Shown here piece by piece: positions 12,278 to 23,586 of a stretch of 64,000 nucleotides of DNA; the stretch's first letter is position 1; every line of letters starts with the position of its first letter. The notes beneath the pieces were generated by a model. The model did not search any database and had not been told where the DNA came from. It saw only the letters and a list, made by a program, of their open reading frames with translations. This DNA comes from Coix lacryma-jobi var. lacryma-jobi (Eukaryota; Streptophyta; Magnoliopsida; Poales; Poaceae): the NCBI GenBank assembly GCA_009763385.1, contig CM019824.1, forward strand, positions 112,486,660-112,550,659, read 5' to 3'. The translations under genes and the position numbers were made by a program.

Positions 12278-15200
12278 CACCGTTCCGTCGAAAATGAAAG
12301 TGCCAAAAACCCACCAAACATGAGTTTTAGGTCAAACGAAGGTGATTGGGTGCGGCCGTTGCGAAAAATTCAACTGCTAGTTTTTTGGTGAATCAGTGAG
12401 AAAAACGACCATCCCGCTTGATTTTTGCGGCACCGTTCCGTTTGAAATTAAAGTGCCAAAAACCCACCAAACATGAGTTTTGGGCCAAACGGAGATGATT
12501 GAGTGCGTCTGTTGCAAAAAATTCAACGGCTAGTTTTTTGGTGAATCAGTGGGAAAACGGCCATCCCGAGCGAGTTTTGCGGCTCCGTTCCGTCGGAAAT
12601 GAAAGTGCCAAAACCCCACCAAACATGAGTTTTGGGTCAAACGGAGATGACTGGGTGCGTCCGTTGCGAAAAATTCAACTACGAGTTTTTTGGTGAATCT
12701 GTGGGAAAACGGCCATCCCGAGCGAGTTTTGCGTCACCGTACCATCAGAAATGAAAGTGTCAAAAACCCACCAAACATGAGTTTTGGGTCAAACGGAGAT
12801 GATTGGTGCGTCCGTTGCAAAAAATTCAACTGCGAGTTGTCTCGTGAATCAGTGGGAAAAATGGTCACACCGAGCGAGTTTTGCGGCACCGTTCCGTCGA
12901 AAATGAAAGTGCCAAAAACCCACCAAACATGAGTTTTAGGTCAAACGAAGGTGATTGGGTGCGGCCGTTGCGAAAAATTCAACTGCTAGTTTTTTGGTGA
13001 ATCAGTGAGAAAAACGACCATCCCACTTGATTTTTGCTGCACCGTTCCGTTGGAAATGAAAGTGCCAAAACCCCACCAAACATGAGTTTTGGGTCAAACG
13101 GAGATGACTGGGTGCGTCCGTTGCGAAAAATTCAACTATGAGTTTTTTGGTGAATCAGTGGGAAAACGGCCATCCCGAGCGAGTTTTGCGTCACCGTCCC
13201 GTCAGAAATGAAAGTGCCAAAAACCCACCAAACATGAGTTTGGGGTCAAACGGAGATGATTGTTGCGTCCGTTGCAAAAAATTCAACTGCGAGTTGTCTC
13301 GTGAATCAGTGAGAAAAACGGTCATACCGAGCGAGTTTTGCGGCACCGTTCAGTCGAAAATGAAATTGCCAAAAACCCACCAAATATGAGTTTTAGGTCA
13401 AACAAAGATGATTCGGTGCATCCATTGCGAAAAATTCAACTACGAATTTTTTTGGTGAATAAGTGGGAAAAACGACCATCCCGCACGATTTTTGCGGCAC
13501 CGTTCCGTTGGAAATGAAAGTGCCAAAAACCGACCAACCAAGAGTTTTGGGTCAAACGGAGATGATAGGGTGCGTCTGTTGCGAAAAATTCAACGACGAG
13601 TTTTTTGGTGAATCAGTGGGAAAACGGCCATCCCGAGTGAGTTTTGCGGCACCGTTCCGTCGGAAATGAAAGTGCCAAAAACCCACCAAACATGAGTTTT
13701 GGGTCAAACGGAGATGATTGGGTGCGTCCGTTGTGAAAAATTCAACTGCGAGTTTTCTGGTGAAACAGTGGGAAAAACGGCCAGGCCGAGCGAGTTTTGT
13801 GGCACCGTTTCGTCGAAAATGAAAGTGACAAAAACCCACCCAACATGAGTTTTTGGTCAAACGAAGATGATTGGGTGCGTCCGTTGCAAAAAATTCAACT
13901 ACAATTTTTTTGGTCATTCAGTGGGAGAAACGGCCATCCCGCTCAATTTTTGCGGCACCGTTCCGTCGGAAATGAAAGTGCCAAAAACCCACCAAACATG
14001 AGTTTTGGGTCAAACTGAGATGATTGGGTGCGTCCGTTGCGAAAAATTCAACTGCGTGTTTTTTGGTGAATCAGTGGGAAAACGGCCATCCCGAGCGAGT
14101 TTTGCGGCACCGTCCCGTCAGAAATGGAAGTGCCAAAACCCCATCAAAAATGAGTTTTGGGTCAAACGGAGATGATTGGGTTCGTTCGTTGCGAAAAATT
14201 CAACTACGAGCTGTCTCCTGAAACAGTGGGGAAAACGGCCATACCGAGCGAGTTTTGCGGCACCGTTCCGTCAAAAATGAAAGTTCCAAAAACCAACCAA
14301 ACATGAGTTTTGGGTCAAACAGAGATGATTGGGTGCGTCCGTTCTGACAAATTCAACTGCGAGTTTTTTGGTGAATCAGTGGGAAAACGGCCATCCCGAC
14401 CGAGTTTTGCGGCACCGTTCCACCGGAAATAAAAGTGCCAAAACCCCACCAAACACGAGTTATGGGTCAAACGGAGATGATTGGCTGCATCCGTTGTGAA
14501 AAAATCAATTGTGAGTTTTTGGGTGAATCAGTGGGAAAACAGCCATCCCGAGCGAGTTTTGTGGCACCGTTCCGTCGGAAATGAAAGTGCCAAAAACCCA
14601 CCAAATATGAGTTTTGGGTCAAATGGAGATGATTGGGTGCGTCCGTCGCGACAAATTCAATTACGAGATTTTTTGGTGAATCAGTGGGAAAACAGTCATC
14701 CCACACAATTTTTGCGGCACCATTCCGTCAGAAATGAATGTGCCAAAAACCCACCAAACATGAGTTTTGGGACAAATGAGATTTCTTTGGGTGCATCCAT
14801 TGCGAAAAATTCAACTGCGAGTTTTTTGGTGAATCAGTGGGAAAAACGGCCATCCAGATAGAGTTTTGCGGCACCATTCCGTCAGAAATGAAACTACCAA
14901 AAATCCACCAAACATGAGTTTTTGGTCAAATGGAGATGATTTGGTGCGTCTGTTGCGAAAAATTCAAATACGAGTTTTTTGGTGAATCAGTGGGAAAAAC
15001 GGTCATCCCGAGCGAGTTTTGTGGCACCGTTCCGTCAGAAATGAAAGTGTCAAAAACCCACCAAACATGAGTTTCGGTCAAATGGAGATAATTGGGTGCG
15101 TCCGTTGCGAAAAATTCAAGTGCGAGTTTTCTAGTTAATCAGTAGGAAAACGGCCATACCGAGCGAGTTTTGCGGCACCGTTCCGTCGAAAATGAAAGTG

Positions 15201-17358
15201 CCAAAAACCTACCAAACATGAGTTTTAAGTCAAACGAAGATGATTGGGTGCATCCATTGCGAAAAAATTCAACTGCTAGTTTTTTGGTGAATCAGTGGGA
15301 AAAACGACCATCCCGCTTGATTTTTGTGGCACCGTTCCATTGGAAATGAAAGTGCTAAAACCCCAACGAACATGAGTTTTGGGTCAAACGGAGATGACTG
15401 GGTGCGTCCGTTGTGAAAAATTCAACTGCGAGTTTTTTGGTGAATCGGTGGGAAAACGGCCATCCCGAGCGAGTTTTGCGTCACCGTTTCGTCAGAAATG
15501 AAGGTGCCAAAAACCCGCCAAACATGAGTTTTGGGTCAAACGGAGATGATTGGTGCGTCCATTGCAAAAAATTCAACTATGAGTTTTCTAGTGAATTAGT
15601 GGGAAAAACGGTCATACCGAGCGAGTTTTGCGGCACCGTTCTTTCGAAAATGAAAGTGCCAAAACCCCACCAAACATGAGTTTTAGGTCAAACAAAGATG
15701 ATTCGGTGCATCCATTGCGAAAAATTCAACTACGAGTTTTTTTGGTGAATCAGTGGGAAAAACGACCATCCCGCTCGATTTTTGCGGCACCGTTCCGTTT
15801 GAAATTAAAGTGCCAAAAACCCACCAAACATGAGTTTTGGGCCAAACGGAGATGATTGAGTGCGTCTGTTGCAAAAAATTCAACGGCTAGTTTTTTGGTG
15901 AATCAGTGGAAAAACGGCCATCCCGAGCGAGTTTTGCGGCTCCGTTCCGTCGGAAATGAAAGTGCCAAAAACCCACCAAACATGAGTTTTGGGTCAAACG
16001 GAGATGATTGGGTGCGTTCATTGTGAAAAATTGAACTGCGATTTTTCTGGTGAAACAGTGGTAAAAACGGCCATGCCGAGCGAGTTTTGCAGCACCGTTT
16101 CGACGAAAATGAAATTGCCAAAAACCCACCAAACATGAGTTTTGGGTCAAACGAAGATGATTGGGTGCGTCCGTTGCAAAAATTCAACTACGAGTTTTCT
16201 AGTTAACCAGTGGGAGAAACGGCCATACCGAGCGAGTTTTGTGGCACCGTTCCGTCAAAAATGAAAGTGCCCAAAACCCACCAAACATGAGTTTTTGGTA
16301 AAGCGAAGATGATTGGGTGCGTCCATTGCGAAAAATCAACTGCTAGTTTTTTGGTGATTCAGAGGGAAAAACGACCATCCCGCTTGATTTTTGCGGCACC
16401 GTTCTGTTGGAAATGAAAGTGCCAAAACCCCACCAAACATGAGTTTTGGGTCAAACGGAGATGACTGGGTGCGTCTGTTGCGAAAAATTCAACTACGAGT
16501 TTTTTGTTGAATCTGTGGGAAAACGGCCATCCCGAGCGAGTTTTGCGTCACCGTTCCGTCAGAAATGAAAGTGCCCAAAACCCACCAAACCTGAGTTTTG
16601 GGTCAAACGGAGATGATTGGTGCGTCCGTTGCAAAAAATTCAACTGTGAGTTTTCTAGTGAATCAGTGGGAAAAATGGTAATACCGAGAGAGTTTTGCGG
16701 CACCGTTCCGTCGAAAATGAAAGTGCCAAAAACCCACCAAACATGAGTTTTAGCTCAAACAAAGATGATTCAGTGCGTCCATTGCGAAAAATTCAACTAT
16801 GAGTTTTTTTGGTGAATCAGTGGGAAAAACGACCATCCCGACATGAGTTTTGGGTCAAATAGAGATGATTGGGTGCGTCTGTTGCGAAAAATTCAATGAC
16901 AAGTTTTTTGGTGAATCAGTGGGAAAAACGGCCATCCCGAGCGAGTTTTGCAGCATCGTTCCGTCGAAAATGAAAGTACCAAAAACCCACCAAACATGAG
17001 TTTTGGTTCAAACGGAGATGATTCGGTGCGTCCGTTGTGAAAAATTCAATTGCGAGTTTTCTGGTGAAACAGTGGGAAAACGGCCATGCTGAGCGAGTTT
17101 TGCGGCACCGTTTCATCGAAAATGAAAGTGCCAAAAACCCACCAAATATGAGTTTTGGGTCAAACGGAGATGATTGGGTGCGTCTGTTGCGAAAAAATCA
17201 ACGACGAGTTTTTTGGTGAATCAATGGGAAAATGGCCATCCCGAGCGAGTTTTGCGGCACCGTTCCGTCGAAAATGAAAGTGCCAAAAACGCACCAAACA
17301 TGAGTTTTGGGTCAAACGGAGATGATCGGTGCGTCCGTTGCAAAAAATTCAACTGCGT

Positions 17359-17619
17359 GCAAGTCTCCGCTCGTCGCTGTCCCAGGCTGTCAGCCACCAC
17401 AGCTGATCCTCATGCCACCGCTCCCTCAGTCCAAGCCTCACGTCCACCCTTCACCGCTCCCGGTCCATCGGCACGGCACGTCTCTACTTGACCTTCACCT
17501 TGCCTTCGATCACTGTATCCGTGCTCGACACCTGCACAACACAAGCCAAAGAACATGCACATCAAACCAGTTGATAATCACTCATCACTCAAGATCCGGC
17601 ATACACCCATGTATCCGCA
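17359..17619 (-). repeat. Sirevirus-1 3' LTR, truncated to 261 bp
   Basis: Aligns over its full length with 26804-27064, the outer end of the other LTR, sharing GCAAGTCTCCGCTCGTCGCT at one end and CCCATGTATCCGCA at the other, with few substitutions. The inner end (CA at 17618-17619) touches the polypurine tract as expected. The remaining ~1.8 kb of the LTR is missing; satellite sequence starts directly at about 17358. Confidence 0.88.
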
Positions 17620-17630
17620 ATCTCCCCTTT
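17620..17630 (-). other. Polypurine tract of Sirevirus-1
   Basis: On the minus strand this reads AAAGGGGAGAT immediately before the LTR start TGCGGATAC. It is the plus-strand DNA primer during reverse transcription. Its position fixes the LTR boundary and the minus orientation. Confidence 0.8.
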
Positions 17631-19173
17631 GATGAGTGCATTGTCAACTACCAACACAAATCATAATGAAGGTAGAAGGAGAAGGAAGAAGGAGAAGTAG
17701 AGAGCTCGTCCAAATGACCCAAAAGAATAGCAAAGCCAGAAGAAGGTCAAGTGAAAGAGCAAAACAACTTGGTCCCCAAAGACATGGATAACGGCTCGAC
17801 GCAACCAAGCAAAGCAAAGCTAGCCCTCAAGAAGAGGTAGAACAGGCTCAATACCGCTAGCAGGAAAGCTCGACACCAATTGAAATATCAGTTGACAATC
17901 AAGCAAAATTGAGCTAGCAAAATTGAGCATATAGGCAAAGTCACTAGTCCCTCAAGAAAGAGGCAAAGCCTCAACACAACTAGGTACTAAAAATGCTCCG
18001 AACCAATTGGAAAAATGCTCCAAACCAATTGAAGATTCAACAAACACAAGCGAGCAAACTCCCCCTTCAATAGTGCACACAACTAGGATATGATTTTAAG
18101 AATTCTCCCCCTTATGACTTGACAAATTTCTCTCTGTTAGTTGATAATGCACTAAGAGGCAAACTTCTTCCTTCCAAATGCATATGAGACAAAAATGCAA
18201 GTTAGTAGCTTCAGGAATATATTCAACAGAATGAAAAGATGCTCTACAGAGTATAACTCCAATGACTCAACAATAAGCATACATGCAAGCAAAGGCTCAA
18301 ACTGATCACCAAATACAAAATATGAACATATGAGCAAAGTGAGCAGTTTTAGCCAAAAAGTATTCACCATCAAAATAGCACTTAACATGTATAGACAGGA
18401 AGTCAAACAAGTGCTAAACATGTATACAAGGTGAACTACCCCTAGCAAAGTTCAATCATCATGCTTCAGAATGAAACATATACTTGTGATTTCAGATTTT
18501 AATCAGAGTTGCAGCGGTGAAATTACACAAGTTCAAAATTCAGCATGTGATTGCGAGAGGTTGAAAGCTTGTCATTGCCTAACTTTTCAACCGAGCTAAG
18601 CCTTATGCAGAAGCAATCAGAAGCTTAAAGCATCAGTTTCGGTCTTACACTACACGGCTCAAGTTTAACTCAAAGTGCAATGAGAGACAGTCTCGAAACC
18701 ATAATGTGTTGACAAGCAATTCCATCTCGATCTTTTCAATTCACTTAAAACTTGGTTCAATTTAATAACAGAATATGAACATACCAAGAAAGTGAATGAC
18801 TCAGAACTAGAGACATAGCAACCTAGCATATATGAAAAGCACAAGTGATTTCGACACATTCTACACATGCTAGCTAGGTGCCAATCTCAATGGTGAACAA
18901 TTTCAAATTTTATGTTCATTAAGCAAGTTCACCATTCATAAAATAGCTCAACTCATATCATGTATCAGTGATCAGAAGGAGCATAAGCTACAAGTATCAT
19001 CATATAGCATTAGAGCATACTGGATAGAGTATAATCACATTCTAAAGATTATATACATGAAGCTCAAAATGCAAAATGCATGATGAAATGCAAAGACTAA
19101 CTTATCAGAAACGAAAACAAAATGAAAGAAAAAGAGTCAGTCTATGATACAGTAACCAAAATGTTTCCCCCAT
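17631..19173 (-). other. Sirevirus-1 spacer between pol and 3' LTR, with extra polypurine-like tracts and a hydrophobic ORF
   Basis: No recognisable protein family lies in this AT-rich 1.5 kb. Two more polypurine-like tracts are visible on the minus strand: GAAGGGGGAG (18059-18068) and TAAGGGGGAGA (18104-18114). Multiple tracts before the 3' LTR are a known Sirevirus trait. A 98-codon minus-strand ORF (18152-18448) is strongly hydrophobic (runs such as LLTLLICSYFVFG) and sits where env-like genes occur in some Sireviruses, but it has no signature I recognise and AT-rich DNA often gives such ORFs by chance. Confidence 0.6.
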
Positions 19174-19677
19174 CTAAAAGGGGAAACACACACCAAGCTC
19201 ACCTCTAAACCTAGCAAAAGTTGATTGGTCCAAAGGCTTGGTAAAAATATCTGCCAACTGATGATTAGTATCGACATGGCGAAGGTCGATATCACCCTTC
19301 TCATAGTGGTCTCGCAGAAAATGAAAGCGCACATCAATGTGTTTGGTCTTAGAATGCAGCACGGGGTTCTTAGCAACGCTAATAGCACTCGTGCTGTCAC
19401 AAAGCAAAGGAACGCGAGAAAAGCTTAGACCAAAATAACGCAAATTGGCCATCATCCAAAGCAATTGAGAACAGCGGCTAGCTGCAGCAACATACTCAGC
19501 CTCTGTGGTAGACTGGGTGATGCTAGACTGCTTGCGAGAAGACCAAGATATAAGAGAAGAACCAATAAACTGACAAGTCCCAGAAGTGGACTTGCGATCA
19601 TGTCGGCAACCAGCAAGATCGGCCATCAGAATAACCGTAAAGGGAGAGGGTGGAGGAAGCAGAATACCAAATCTCAA
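19174..19677 (-). pseudogene. pol: Sirevirus-1 RNase H domain and pol C-terminus
   Basis: The 167-residue frame shows the copia RNase H signature: a D within a DLAGC block, then STSGTCQFIGSSLISWSSRKQ, STTEAEYVAAA (catalytic E), LLCDSTSAISVAKNPV (catalytic D) and TKHIDVRFHFLRDH ending in TKPLDQSTFARFRGELGV. It would remove the RNA strand of the RNA:DNA hybrid during reverse transcription. The first residues are out of the family frame, and the conserved DWAGC-type motif is altered to DLAGC. The stop at the end of this frame is the natural end of pol. The frame overlaps the RT frame by a few bases because of a frameshift. Confidence 0.85.
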
Positions 19678-20640
19678 ACTCTGGAGTGAAGCATAAGTAC
19701 CTCATAATGCGCTTGACCGCTTGATGGTGAGAGGTGAGTGGCGACGACTGAAATCGTGCGCAAAGACACCGCAAACTGGATGTCCGGGCGTGTCGCCGTT
19801 AAGTACAGCAGCGACCCATTCATACTCTGGTACTCCTTCTGGTCCACAGCTTCTCCATCCTTATTCGCATCCAGGGCCGTTGTGATCAACATGGGTGTTG
19901 GAAGAGGCTTGACCTCACCCATATCGAACTTCTTCGGAATGTCCTTGGTATACTTGCCCTGGTGCACAAACGTCCCCTCTCGGGATTGCTTAATTTGTAA
20001 CCCGAGAAAGAATGTCAACTCGCCCATCATGCTCATCTCAAACTCCCTACTCATAAGATCTACAAACTTGGCAACCAAAGTGTGAGAAGAACCACCGAAA
20101 ATGATATCATCCACGTAAATCTGGATCAGGAGAGTGTCATTGCCTTGCTTGAGGAGAAAAAGCGTTTTATCCACACATCTCATTTTAAAACCCTTAGCAA
20201 GCAAAAAGGTTTTCAACCTATCATTCCAGGCTCTAGAGGCTTGATTCAAACCATATAAAGCTTTGTGAAGTTTAAAAACATGGTTTGGAAACTTGGGATT
20301 TTTGAAACCGGGGGGTTTTTTTCACATACACCTCTTCTTCTATGTAGCCGTTTAAGAAGGCACTCTTGACATCCATTTGAAAAAGTTTAAACCTTTTGGA
20401 TATAGCAAAAGCCAAGAGTATCCTAATAGCCTCCAAAGGAGCTACAGGAGCAAAAGTCTCCTCATAGTCTATCCCCTCCTTCTGACTATATCCCTAGGCT
20501 ACAAGTCTGGCCTTGTTTCTCACAATGCGGCCATCCTCTCCTTGTTTGTTTTTGAAAACCCATTTTGTACCAATAGGGTGACACTCAGGAGGAGGTGGAA
20601 CAAAAACCCAAACCCAATTTCTCTAAAAATTTTCTAACTC
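19674..20640 (-). pseudogene. pol: Sirevirus-1 reverse transcriptase, frameshifted
   Basis: The minus strand encodes the copia RT in at least two frames. The N-terminal half (about 20640 to 20250) matches the Sirevirus-2 RT block with APVARLEAIRILLAFA and DVKSAFLNGYIEEEVYV but is broken by small indels, including one near 20320. The C-terminal half (19674-20249) is open and contains the catalytic YVDD box at 20106-20117 (IYVDDIIFGGSS), FLGLQIKQ, and the family's Y(M/L)NGSLLYLTATRPDI thumb region. It would copy element RNA into DNA. Not functional as sequenced. Confidence 0.86.
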
Positions 20641-21632
20641 CTCATGCATGGCATTGACCCAATATGGATCATATAAAGCATGTCCAACAACTCGGGGTTC
20701 AAAATCAGCAACAAATGCAGAATGAGCAAAGTGAGAGATTTGTTGTGACCTTAACCGAGTGACACGTTCGTCGATGCTGCCGATCATCTGTTGAGGCGGG
20801 TGTTGGCGCTGAATGTGTCGTGGTGCCTCCCGAGCTGAAGAAACCTCCCCCTCAACAGCAGCTCGCGTCTCCTCGGGTACAAAAGGTACAACTCGAGGTG
20901 GCGGATCCCACGGCCCCCAAGTATTCGACGAAGAGGGGTTGGGACCATGAGTTGTCGTAGTAGAAGCTGATGCTTGCGGCACAGCAGGTGGAGGTGGTGC
21001 TGGATCATCCATCCCTTCAGCACCCTCATCCTCGTCATCAAAAAGAGGTTCGCCAACCTCATGATCACCTGCACGCTCAAATCTAGAAGAAGGACAAACC
21101 ATGGTCTCGTCGAAGGTGACATCGGATGTCTCCATGACTCGGTTAGTATAAGGTTACGTACACGATATGCGCGAGTATGAGTGCCATAACCCAAAAATAC
21201 AACGTCAGAAGAACGAAACTCAAACTTGTCCAAGTTGCCTTTCTTGAGTATAAAACAATGGCAACCAAAAACTATAAAATAACTCACTTTGGGTTGTTTT
21301 CCAAAACACAACTCATAAGAAGTCTTTTTCAAGAAAGCTCGGAGAAAATTGCGATCGGAAATATAGCATGCAGTGTTCATAGCATCGGCCCAATACCGCC
21401 TAGGAGTCCTATGCTCATCGAGCATCGTCCTGGCCATCTCAACAAGGGTCCGATTCTTCCTCTCTACAACACCATTTTGTGGCGGTGTGTAGGGGGAAGA
21501 AACTGATGCTCTAAACCCAAAGAATCAAAAAACTTCTCAAAATCCGTGTTCTTTAACTTGGAACCATTATCACTCCTCCGAATAGCCGATCCGATATTGA
21601 GTTCATAGGGAACTCATTCTGAAGATGCAAAA
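20641..21632 (-). pseudogene. pol: Sirevirus-1 integrase C-terminal half and IN-RT linker
   Basis: Minus-strand frames read, in order, an ARTMLDEHRTPRRYWADAMN block (integrase core end), FGCHCFILKKGNLDKF and SDVVFLGYGTHTRAYRV (C-terminal domain), then METSDVTFDETMVC and an acidic/proline-rich linker (DDEDEGAEGMDDPAPPPP) leading to MHEELENF at the RT start. These are standard for Sirevirus pol. Frame changes occur near 21135-21180 and 21440-21600. Compared with Sirevirus-2, roughly 80 bp of the integrase core, around the VDEFSRYSWVF motif, are deleted at about 21632. Confidence 0.83.
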
Positions 21633-22301
21633 TCAGTGGACAAGCACGTAGCACTTCCCCCCAACCGAGCTCACCCGAGCCGGACCAACAAGGTCCATGT
21701 GCAAAAGCTCTCCAGGGCGCTTAGTCATGACCTGAGTCACTGGATGGTGGGGAGCGGCAACCATCTTCCCATGTCTACTAGAATGGCAAACAAGATCCTT
21801 CTCCATGGACAACTTGGGCAATCCTCGGATTAGGCCAAATGAGCTAAGCCTTGAAAGCAAGTCGAAGCTCAGGTGACCGAGTCTCCTATGCCACTTCCAA
21901 AGATCAGAGGAGGAAGGTCCAGCCAAAAGACAACGAGAAATCCCAAATGACTCTGAGAAATTCGCACAAAAGACTTTCCCAAAGGGCGAAATCAAACATA
22001 CAAGATTGCCTGGAGGATCCAAAATACGACTGAGATTCAGTTTAAAACGAATCTCATAGTCATCATCGAAAAGTTGCAAAACAGAAAGAAGGTTAAAATG
22101 CAAGTTAGAAACAAGAGCAACATCACGCAACACAAAGTCCTCATTAACTCGCATTGACCCACGAGACAACACTTTACCTTTGCTATTGTCGCCGAAGGTG
22201 ATAAACTCCTTTTCGGCAACTGGACTAAGACTGGAGAACCACTTGGCGTTTCCGGTCATATGCCTTGAGCACCCGAAATCCACCAACCAAATGTTCTCCA
22301 A
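21633..22301 (-). pseudogene. pol: Sirevirus-1 protease, GAG-pre-integrase and integrase N-terminus
   Basis: The 222-residue frame starts ENIWLVDFGCSRHMTG, the copia aspartic protease active site in which the usual D-S/T-G triad is changed to D-F-G, so cleavage of the polyprotein is probably lost. It continues with FGDNSKGKVLSRG and LLSVLQLFDDDYEI, then WKWHRRLGHLSFDLLSRL (the HHCC-type pre-integrase domain; the usual second cysteine pair reads CHSSRHGK, so one Cys is lost) and HMDLVGPARVSSVGG (first catalytic Asp of the DDE triad). It ends where the core deletion described for the next part begins. Confidence 0.86.
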
Positions 22302-22309
22302 TTGTTTTA

Positions 22310-23560
22310 CCTACATCAATAAAAAGACATAGGGTGAGCATACGGTCCAACACTGGGGTAAGTAAAATGGGAATTATACCAGTGTTGGGCCGGCTGCTCA
22401 AAAGAATGGTTAGTAGTAAAACCATTCCTAGCATGCCTATGAGGAAAGCGATCACCACGTATAGGAAAATGTGGTCCGCTAAGGGAAGAGCATCCATCGC
22501 GATACTCAAAACGCAGTGGGGGTAACGCTCAACTACAAAGCCACCGTCACGGGGTTCATAGCCCAAAACTGCAGGCTCCCACCGGGCACGTCCTCCTTGC
22601 GGCCTAGGCCTAGGACCTTGAGGCATTGGACCTCCTAGGCCTAGCAGCTCTCCTTTGAACATTCGACAACTGTACATCATGGAAAGGATGGTACTTGTCC
22701 GTGTTTGTTTCATCTCTTTGCACAGCGCTCCTCTCTCTTGCGCCGAAAGCAAAACTCCCTCAAGTGTCCATCTGTCCCACAGTGCTCACAATGGTACCTC
22801 ACCACTCTCATAGGGGGTTGTTGGTACTCACGGTAGTGGGTATGGATCACTTTGCCTTTTTGTGGCATGAGCTCCTCTTTGATAGGTGGCATGGTGTCTA
22901 GCTTGTTCTTGAGGTGGTTTGGTTTTGGAGCCCATGTCTGTTTCTTGGTGGGAGCTCTCTCGAGGTTCAACAAACACCCCATCCTTAGTGTTATGCTTGA
23001 AAGGCTCTTTGGGTGGAATCTTGGTCAGTTTGGGAGTAGTGGTGGAGTTGGGCTTCTCACTTGGGTTAAGACCACTCGACTCTCCAATCTTACCAAAAGA
23101 CGAAGCACACTCAACACCCTGAGAAAAGCCTATACCTGGACCTCCAGCATCAAGCTTGAATTGGGCAAGCATCATCCCAAGCTGCAGCTCACCACAAGAC
23201 ACCCATGACAAGATGGTCCGAAGGTATGTGTTTTCTTCCTCGGTTTGCATCTTGTCATGCTTCACATTGGCTATCTCCATCTCCAAGCCCTCACACAAAA
23301 CACACCTAGACACACAAGTGCTACCCGAGCTGGCCGTCTCAAGAGACACAATCTTGGCATTCTCCTCTGCCAACTCGGATTGCAAGCCTGCACAAGACTT
23401 GCACGCACCCCACAACACGGGTCTAGCCCGGAGCTCATCCACCTCTCCAACCAAAGCAGCATACTTACTTCTCAAAGTGAGAAGGTCAGTCATGTGCTTG
23501 GTGCACATCTCGCACTCACCTCCTCAGAGACAACTACGGTGGACTTGGCAAACTCAAGCT
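22310..23560 (-). pseudogene. gag: Sirevirus-1 gag C-terminal part with second zinc knuckle
   Basis: Frames on the minus strand give MTDLLTLRSKYAALVGEVDELRA (coiled-coil-like), paired-cysteine blocks (GACKSCAGLQSEL, CVSRCVLCEGLEMEI), QTEEENTYLRTILSWVSCGE, then VRYHCEHCGTDGHLREFCFRRK at about 22740-22810, a CCHC-type knuckle typical of Sirevirus gag, followed by a Pro/Gly/Arg-rich stretch (PMPQGPRPRPQGG). It should bind element RNA and help pack the particle. At least three frame changes (near 22710-22830 and 23500-23590) interrupt it. Sirevirus-2 has the same region at 35222-36355 in a single open frame. Confidence 0.82.
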
Positions 23561-23586
23561 CCTTCACCGTATCCTCCCACTTCTGC

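Larger units (their letters stand above)
2444..17358. repeat. Tandem satellite array, ~153-bp unit, ~97 copies; CentC/CentO-like grass centromeric satellite
   Basis: The same unit recurs head to tail without interruption. Distances between successive AGATGATTGG landmarks at 5348, 5501, 5653, 5806, 5959, 6112 and 6266 are 153, 152, 153, 153, 153 and 154 bp. Each unit carries, in order, GATGATTGGGTGCGTCCGTT, GCGAAAAATTCAACT, GAGTTTT, a variable GTGAATCAGTGGGAAAA block, GCGGCACCGTTCCGTC, GAAAGTGCCAAAA and CCACCAAACATGAGTTTTGG. The motif CAAACATGAGTTTTGG followed by TTGGGTGCGT..CGTTGCGAAAAA resembles, from memory, the conserved core of maize CentC and rice CentO. Some units are shortened, for example near 10360 and 12174 (about 20 bp missing) and near 16840 (about 70 bp missing). 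The right end abuts a truncated Sirevirus LTR; the left end is broken by CRM-1. Seen: the repeat. Inferred: the centromeric identity. Confidence 0.92.

Noticed and set aside
2946..17219. Dozens of open frames of 60-135 codons on both strands in the satellite (for example 4311-4718 minus)
   Set aside because: The unit is about 153 bp, a multiple of three, so a stop-free unit stays open through neighbouring units. The peptides are just the repeated unit translated, without domain or start context.
2444..17358. CRISPR-like or coding repeat array
   Set aside because: Units are contiguous with no unique spacers, and the setting is a plant retroelement nest; it is satellite DNA.
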